Below, in pieces: positions 58,210-64,000 of a DNA stretch of 64,000 nucleotides. This DNA comes from Lepisosteus oculatus (taxonomy: Eukaryota; Chordata; Actinopteri; Semionotiformes; Lepisosteidae). The notes beneath the pieces are model-generated. The model did no database searches, was not told the DNA's origin, and saw nothing but the letters and a program-made list of their open reading frames with translations. The number at the start of each line of letters is the position of its first letter. The stretch's first letter is position 1. Both the position numbers and the translations under genes were made by a program. The stretch is from the NCBI RefSeq assembly GCF_040954835.1, contig NC_090703.1:6691001-6755000 (forward strand), given 5' to 3'.

Positions 58210-61200
58210 CTGAAACACAGAAAACAGTCAAATCGAAACTGCGGCACACAGTTCTGTGCACAGGAATAATGTTGCATCCCTACTGCAGCATACACAGACA
58301 TGTGGGATTCATATAACCTTGATGTAAATCCAGACGCATTCACAGCTAACAGGGATCCCCGGCCTTGCTCCTGAACGGTCACTCTGTCAGCGGGTCTTTA
58401 AAGAAGCAGCAAGGGAAAGGATGAGAGAAACTGCTGATCTGGTGGTCCAATTAAGCCAATTAGGAGCTGATGCAGGTCGTTAGTCCCACTGGACCTGTGA
58501 TAACCTGTGGATACACCAGCCATCCAGGACCTGGACTGGGGGCTTCTGATTTATCAATTGAAATGAAAGAGTTCAGAATATCTCAAACCAAAATTACTTC
58601 TGCACATCACTTTGCAGCATAATCTGGAAGGTATACCCATAATGTGTCTCTTTTGAAAAACAGGCTTTCTCCTAAAACGTAGGGGTCTCTAATCTTTGTC
58701 CTGTAGAGCCCTGAAACAGTTAGTCTACAGCCAGGTTACCTCTTTCTAAAGACAGGCAAGACCTGTATGCTATTGCTGAATCAATATTGTTGTTCAATTA
58801 AGAGATAAGAGGCTAAAGTGTTTTGAGAAGGCTTAGTTCTAATTGATCTCTAAATGACTTAACAAATCATATAATTGATCAAAGTGGAATTGTTCCAGAA
58901 TAGTCTAGTGGAAGGCGATCCCTGCTCAGTGTAACACCCACCACGCCCCTCAGCGGCCCCTCAAACCCACCTCACTTCGGGGATGTCTCTCAAGAGGAAA
59001 CTGCCCAGCTGCTTCAGAGCGTCCTCATCGCTCACTCTCAGCATCTCCGCCACTCTCAGCAGCACCACGCTCCACTGCTTCACATCGGGACTCTGCAGGC
59101 AGAAGGGAAGCAATTTCAAATCGGACAAAAAAAAAGACAATGCAAGTCATTCAGAGACTACAAATCTTGTTGGTCCCCCATGTCGGCAGTGTTTCAAGGC
59201 TTGGCTTCTTCAAGAATATCAGAAATACAAATGAGAGGACATCATCGATGCCACCTAGCGTGTTTCATTCAGGCTCTAATCGATCTGAGGAACTCATCTC
59301 GCCGTTTCCTGATGGAGCGATGGAATGATTTCCCGACAGTATCAGCTTCAAGAACATGGCTTGGCGAGCTTGTGCCTTTCTTTCCAGGAAGGTGATCTGC
59401 TGCAGCACCGCAGAAGAAGGTGCATGCATTCAAGAACCTAATGCAGAGAATGTCCTCAATGCTTCGGTTAAGGCAGTGTCTCTGGCTCCCTGACTTTTTG
59501 CACATCTTAGTACACAGGGCCAACACTAACCTAAAACACAGACCCGGAGATCGACACGGTAAAGGAGCTCATATTGAGTTTTTGGATGTACAGTTCAGTA
59601 ACGGGATGCACTAAGAGGACGATTTTTACACTGACCAGCTGGGAAAATGCAGCATGCAAGATCCCGGCATCCTGTTCCATTCTTCCTTCCACATCTCCCC
59701 ACTTCTCCAGCAGACGTGTGTGGTCAGTCTTCAGCAGCGTCTTGAGGTAGAGGAAGCAAATCCGGCAATAGCTGGACTCCAGCAGAACCTGATGACATGT
59801 GACCCAAAACATCTGATCAAGTGGAAATCTCTTCACTCCTGACCTAAATAAAATATCGTGCCATTATGGTACACTGTGTCTGAGGTTTTGCAGAAACACG
59901 GCTACCTAGGAATACGATTTAGATAATGACAAGCAGAAGAGACAAGCAGCATGGGAGGTGATAGGATGCACTGTATAGAGAATTGCTCAGGGGAGGAGGC
60001 AAGGAAAAGTGCTATTCTGATTCACAGTAGCCTGTGCATTTGAAAGGATCTTCTTTCACACTGTCATATCTCTAAAGAGCAGTTCTCACCTTGTGTGCTG
60101 CTTGCTTCTTCATTGGAAGAATTGTAAAATACTCTTTTGTGTTATCAATGAGGTCTTCCATACTTTTCTCTCCCTTCCTGATATAGGCTCTCAGCAATGC
60201 CTGAAACGACAGAATGTGGCAAATGTGTTACCAAATGAGAAACGTGATGACCTTCCCAATTCCATTAATATCGCATATATCCAATTAAAACTTCATTATA
60301 TATTAAATAAATAGATTAGAACAATCTGCTCTTTTTTAACACGCTGGAATTATACTATACAAGGGCAAGAAAGTACCAAGAGCTCTGCAGTTTCAGAAAA
60401 ATACACCTAATGAGTATTGAGAGATTTTCTGATTTTACATTACACTCCTAACCTCCCCCTCTCTGTTCTAATTCTGCTGTCCCCAGCACCCTCAATGGGA
60501 GGAGAGAGAGAACTCACACACCTTGGAAGAGATGATGAGCTCGTGCAGTATCAGTCCTCTGGCCTGGGATTCTGTATCTTCAAGTGAGGATAACCCCTTT
60601 AAATAATTGACGTCACTTTTGTCCCCAGTGATCTTTTGTAAATATTCCCTATTGTTAAACAAAAAAACCCATGTCATATTCAAGGTATTTTTATCTTGTG
60701 TAATAGTGAACCATGGTATGATGACTGAGGCGTGCATTTGAGCTACAGATCCCTGTCATTTTAAAATAAACAGGCTTGACTAGGAGATTGTTTAGAGGAC
60801 AATCAAATGCACAAAGTTGAACAGGCATAAACATCTTACTGTCTTATTGTAGTCTAAATTCAGTTAGACTCCTGCATGAGCATCAGTGCTGTGATGTGAG
60901 AGAAGCAAAGCTAGAGAAAACATGGGGCAGGTGAACGTAATCAACTATAAAACGAAAGGGTCGGAGCGCCCTTAAGAGGAGGGATGACGATCGTGACACC
61001 TTTTGTCTGGAATTGGGACAGTGTCATTAGTGTCCACAGAGTGAGAGCAATGGTGCACAGTAAGGTGGGAAATTGACATCTGGGTCCTACCATGGTGTTT
61101 CCACCCCTCTGTGTAAGATGGATCCTATGCAACAAAAATGCTAGAGATCTCACGAGTAAAAATGACACGAAGAATAAAGCCAGGTGTATTTAGCCAAATC

Positions 61201-62535
61201 TGTGATCAAGTATCGTAGTCTAAATTCAGTTAGACTCCTGCATGAGCATCAGTGCTGTGATGTGAGAGAAGCAAAGCTAGAGACAGCATCAGTGCTGTGA
61301 TGTGAGAGAAGCAAAGCTAGAGACAGTATCAGTGCTGTGATGTGAGAGAAGCAAAGCTAGAGAAGCTTTGCTTCTCTCACATCACAGCACTGATGCTCAT
61401 GCAGGAGTCTAACTGAATTTAGACTACGATACTTGATCACAGATTTGGCTAAATACACCTGGCTTTATTCTTCGTGTCACTTTTACTCGTGAGATCTCTA
61501 GCATTTTTGTTGCATAGGATCCATCTTACACAGAGGGGTGGAAACACCATGGTAGGACCCAGATGTCAATTTCCCACCTTACTGTGCACCATTGCTCTCA
61601 CTCTGTGGACACTAATGACACTGTCCCAATTCCAGACTAAAGGTGTCACGATCGTCATCCCTCCTCTTAAGGGCGCTCCGACCCTTTCGTTTTATAGTTT
61701 ACGTTCACCTGCCCCATGTTTTGTCGGTCATTATTTAAGCCTGGTGCTCTCGCTATTCCTGGCTCAGCACTGGGAGATGGACGCCCGGAAGCCTGCTCAC
61801 CAGCGGGTCCAGGAGAGACCGTCCTGACCGTCTGAGTCCAGGGCTCGGAGTGCCTGGCCTCGTTACCCTGGTTTTACTCCCTGTTCCTGTTCTGGATCCC
61901 GTTCTGGTTTTCTGTCAACACATCCTGATCCTCTACGTCTCTTCCCTGTTGTCCTTCTCCACTTACTTCCGGATTATACTGTCTGCATAGGGTCCTGAAC
62001 TACACTTCACAGGAGCCTGGAACGGCTTCTGTTACAACAATCATCCTCTGGACACAAGAGGACACAATAGTCGCTGTGCCAATGCCTGCCCAATTGAAAA
62101 CAAAAAGCACCAAGAGACATACAGTAAATCCTTATTTTAATCAGAGATGCTTACCTTAGGCTGATGCACCTGTTTACAATTTTCAGAGGATGCAGCTTGG
62201 CAGAGAGGCTGTTTTTTGCCTTTTTACTCCTCAAGAACTTGTTTTCGCCGGCCTGGTATCTGTTGGGAAGATGTTGTAAGGTAAGTTATTTCATAGTCTA
62301 ACCTATAATTCACAGCACCATAAGAACAAACAGTACTGAAATATTCCTGTCCTTTTGAATCCTAAAGTCTGGTTGCACACTCCCTAGTGGGGGGGGGGGG
62401 GGGGACTGATGTAAGAACTGATGTTTTTACTCACTTCTGCAAAAAGACAAGGAGCTCTTCAGTGCAAACCTGCTGGACTTTGGGCTTGAGGACGTGGCTG
62501 ATGTTGCCTGCCTCTGTTATGACACTGTTGAGTAC
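58023..62535 (-). CDS. Gene 3: Sec6/EXOC3-family paralogue, 3' seven exons (5' part not in window)
   Basis: On the minus strand the order is 62535-62435, 62259-62170, 60648-60522, 60200-60090, 59788-59636, 59092-58971 and 58209-58023 (stop). The total is 891 nt, or 296 aa of C-terminal sequence. Exon lengths 101, 90, 127, 111, 153, 122 and terminal, with their phases, line up with genes 1 and 2. Landmarks are QKYQAGENKFL, REYLQKITGDK, LESSYCRICFLYLKTLL and RDIPEVSKRQLRSLL. The last residues, GCCFSCLW, hold three cysteines. I infer a rod-like tethering or membrane-protrusion protein as in the family; which paralogue is unknown. Upstream exons (counterparts of gene 2 exons 1-5) were not found between 62536 and 64000. 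Confidence 0.8.
58351..58546. mobile_element. Diverged fold-back (MITE-like) element
   Basis: AGGGATCCCCGGCCTTGCTC at one end faces CCATCCAGGACCTGGACTGG at the other; the middle has AGAAGCAGCAAGG. A weaker relative of 55834-56040. Confidence 0.45.
58971..59092 (-). CDS. Gene 3 penultimate exon
   Basis: A 122-bp exon encoding SPDVKQWSVVLLRVAEMLRV and ending LLRDIPEV. The donor is GTGGGT. An alternative donor GTGAGG eight bases earlier would break the phase shared with genes 1 and 2, so the later one was chosen. Confidence 0.85.
59636..59788 (-). CDS. Gene 3 exon (153 bp)
   Basis: Encodes VLLESSYCRICFLYLKTLLK and ends GILHAAFSQL. The acceptor is CATGTCATCAG and the donor GTCAGT. The length equals gene 1 exon 11. 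Confidence 0.85.
60090..60200 (-). CDS. Gene 3 exon (111 bp)
   Basis: Encodes ALLRAYIRKGEKSMEDLIDN and ends MKKQAAHK. The acceptor is CGTTTCAG and the donor GTGAGA. It is four to five codons shorter than its paralogues but in phase. Confidence 0.85.
60522..60648 (-). CDS. Gene 3 exon (127 bp)
   Basis: Encodes REYLQKITGDKSDVNYLKGL and ends LHELIISSK. The acceptor is TTAACAATAG and the donor GTGTGT. REY matches gene 2 exon 8. Confidence 0.85.
60849..60918. repeat. Direct copy of the unit at 61215-61284
   Basis: GTAGTCTAAATTCAGTTAGA through GAAGCAAAGCTAGAGA repeats almost exactly at 61215-61284, so the left arm of the palindrome is bracketed by direct repeats. Confidence 0.9.
60917..61722. repeat. 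Large near-perfect palindrome in a gene 3 intron
   Basis: The left arm (60917-61358) and right arm (61364-61722) are reverse complements with only a few differences and a 5-base spacer centred at 61361. The left arm is longer because it has extra 40-bp units. Each arm ends in the first part of a family A LTR-like element (the TGTCACGATCGTC end); the full element continues only on the right. Identical frames seen on the two strands here are mirror images of each other. Confidence 0.95.
61245..61363 (+). repeat. Three tandem 40-bp units
   Basis: AG(C/T)ATCAGTGCTGTGATG through GCAAAGCTAGAGAC repeats at 61245, 61285 and 61325; the third is one base short. Confidence 0.95.
61644..62036 (+). mobile_element. 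LTR-like element, family A (shortened copy)
   Basis: Runs from TGTCACGATCGTC to TCTGTTACA, 393 bp, on the plus strand and so antisense to gene 3. It is close to the 46605 copy but lacks part of its interior. Flanks do not show a clean duplication, which fits the rearrangement that made the palindrome. Confidence 0.7.
62170..62259 (-). CDS. Gene 3 exon (90 bp)
   Basis: Encodes YQAGENKFLRSKKAKNSLSA and ends HPLKIVN. The acceptor is CTTCCCAACAG; the donor GTGCAT is weak, but length and phase match the 90-bp exons of genes 1 and 2 exactly. Confidence 0.8.
62389..62404 (+). repeat. Poly(G) run of 16
   Basis: Lies just beyond the splice donor of the 62435-62535 exon, so the gene 3 transcript would carry C16 in the intron. 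Confidence 0.9.
62435..62535 (-). CDS. Gene 3 most 5' exon seen (101 bp)
   Basis: Encodes VLNSVITEAGNISHVLKPKV and ends ELLVFLQK. The acceptor is CTTCATTGCAG and the donor GTGAGT. It starts in phase 0, so at least one upstream coding exon is required beyond it. Confidence 0.85.
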
Positions 62536-62685
62536 CTGCAATGAAGAAAATAGTCAGTGGGAGGCTTTTGTTCTTGATGTTTCTGCTGTATCAGAACAGT
62601 CAAGGAGTCCTGAAGAGGAAGCAAGGGATGGATTCATTGGAAATAGTGTTGCCCGTGCCTTAACTCCAATAAAACATGCCTGTTC

Positions 62686-63149
62686 TGTCAGGGAACCTAT
62701 ACGTGGAATAGGAGGATCCTCATGCGTGACCGGAATCCCACAGGACGCAGAGTAACAAAGGGACAATCCAAAAGAGAAAATCCAAAGGCTGGGTCGATAA
62801 GGGAGGCAGGGGGTCCGGTAACGAGAGATATTCAAAAACAATTCAAAAGACAAAATCCAGAAGGCGAGGTCAAGAGGCGGAAGCAGAAGATTCGTAACGG
62901 GAGATCAGTCGAAAGGTTTGGAAACGCACACTGGAGAATACTATGAAAGGCTTCTCAAGCATGGGAAGGTGTGCGAAGGGGGTTTAAATATTGAAAGGAA
63001 AGGGGTGTGATTGGATGATTGGTTAGGGAGTGAGAATTTGAGGAATCTGATGCATGTGAGAATGTGCTGGGTTCAATCAGGGATGAGATTGTGAAGCAGA
63101 GGTTCCGGGAATGTAACGTCGTTTGCGAGGGAGAGTTTGGGGCGTGACA
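62686..63149. mobile_element. LTR-like element, family B, with perfect 5-bp TSD
   Basis: 464 bp with ends TGTCA and TGACA, flanked by TGTTC on both sides (62681-62685 and 63150-63154). The middle is related to 10052-10521 (AGGACGCAGAG-like, ACAATCCAAAAG, GGAATCTGATGC, TTTGCGAGGGAGAG). It has no coding capacity and lies in the upstream intron of gene 3. Confidence 0.8.
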
Positions 63150-63154
63150 TGTTC

Positions 63155-64000
63155 GGTACTGTTCAGTACTATGTATGCACATGGGGCAGGGTGAGAGTAA
63201 GGGAGAGATACAGCAGGGACCCCTGTGGGCTGGATTGTAGAGGAGAGTCTGTGGGCCCATGTGTGGAGATTTGGATTGGTACCAAACCTTCTGGACTCAG
63301 TCGGTGACAGATGATGAAATGAATGCAGTGCTCGTTGCCGTGTCAGTTTAATACTCCTAAAGAGCCAGCTTTCTTGCGGCTGTGAAATGAAGTGTTCATC
63401 ACTGAACCTGGACTGTTCTCTCTTGTAGTCATCCCACATTATCAGAGCCCACACAGAAACCACCAGGCTCCATCGGTATGCGTTTGACAAAGGATTCACA
63501 TATTACAGAAGGTTTTGTGTCATTGGAAGAAGGTTTGGTTTCCCAGGAAACAGGCTGGCATCTTCAAATGGGACTATTTCCACAAGGAAAAGATAGTTTA
63601 GGGTTCCTCTTCTACCATTCATCGGTATTCATCAATTGGGAATGATGTCTCTGCTGTGATATGAATCTTTGGCGCTATCCTTCCATAGCATCCTGGGTAA
63701 TCTTCTTGGTTTGGTTTTCGCAGGATGAGGGCAACAGGCCCTAGGTATGGTGACAGCTGGGGCCATGTATAAAATACGGCCAAACCAATCAAGTTTTGAG
63801 CAGGTTATGTGGTTAGGCTGCACCACATATTCCATGCCAAGCTGGGATCTGAAGCTGCCGCATGGTGACCGAATTTGCTTGCATAAAATGGGCCAGTTTT
63901 AATCACACAGACATTTTAAATAATTCAGCATGTATTTTTAATTTTTGTTAGGAAAATAACAATCACTAAAGTACAGTGACAAGGGGTTTGCTGTGACCTT
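63155..64000. other. Window end, probable gene 3 intron
   Basis: The minus strand was searched for the expected phase-0 exon of about 123-126 bp preceding the 62535 exon; none was recognised. The sequence otherwise shows nothing nameable. Confidence 0.5.

Noticed and set aside
60941-61827. Two nearly identical predicted proteins on opposite strands
   Set aside because: They are the mirror translations of the palindrome arms and extend into LTR-like sequence; not genes.
62536-64000. Upstream exon of gene 3
   Set aside because: No minus-strand segment had the expected acceptor/donor, phase 0 and helical composition; most of the first 600 bases is an LTR-like element.

Overview
The window looks like nuclear DNA of a ray-finned fish. 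Genes are split into short exons with GT..AG introns, and the gaps hold fish-type SINEs, including tRNA-derived and 5S-rRNA-derived families, together with LTR-like elements. There are no bacterial operons. The species cannot be fixed from the sequence; the repeat mix would fit a non-teleost fish such as gar, bowfin or sturgeon, but that is only an impression.

Layout: about 1-12.4 kb is gene-poor (a minisatellite, a candidate conserved regulatory block near 3 kb, a SINE broken by an LTR-like insertion, and a second LTR-like element). From 12.4 to 29.6 kb a complete 13-coding-exon gene lies on the plus strand (gene 1, 829 aa predicted). From 29.6 to 38.2 kb is intergenic DNA with a 5S-derived SINE. 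From 38.3 to 51.7 kb a second complete gene of 12 coding exons lies on the plus strand (gene 2, 663 aa predicted, TNFAIP2/M-Sec-like). From 51.7 to 58.0 kb is its 3' UTR and repeat-rich DNA. From 58.0 to 62.5 kb are the last seven exons of a third gene on the minus strand (gene 3, 296 aa visible), whose 5' part lies outside the window or was not recognised.

The three genes are paralogues of the Sec6/EXOC3 family (EXOC3, EXOC3L1/2/4, TNFAIP2). The evidence is shared exon order, near-identical exon lengths (101, 90, 124-127, 111-126, 153-156 and 122 bp in all three) and identical intron phases, plus short conserved signatures such as D-Y/I-P-(D/E)-(V/I) before the last intron. All exon sums are divisible by three with open frames. 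In this family the proteins form elongated helical rods; exocyst Sec6 tethers vesicles, and TNFAIP2/M-Sec promotes membrane protrusions and tunnelling nanotubes. Genes 1 and 2 are tandem, and gene 3 converges on gene 2. In human, EXOC3L4 and TNFAIP2 are neighbours, so this is plausibly the expanded fish counterpart of that locus.

Points of interest: a 33-bp minisatellite seeded by a real exon-intron boundary, giving nine regularly spaced splice-donor-like sites in gene 2; two candidate promoters for gene 2, one carrying an exact kappaB match, a full CRE and a TATA-like box; an 0.8-kb near-perfect palindrome in an intron of gene 3; LTR-like elements with clear target-site duplications, two of them nested in older repeats; and an in-frame 42-bp duplication in gene 1.
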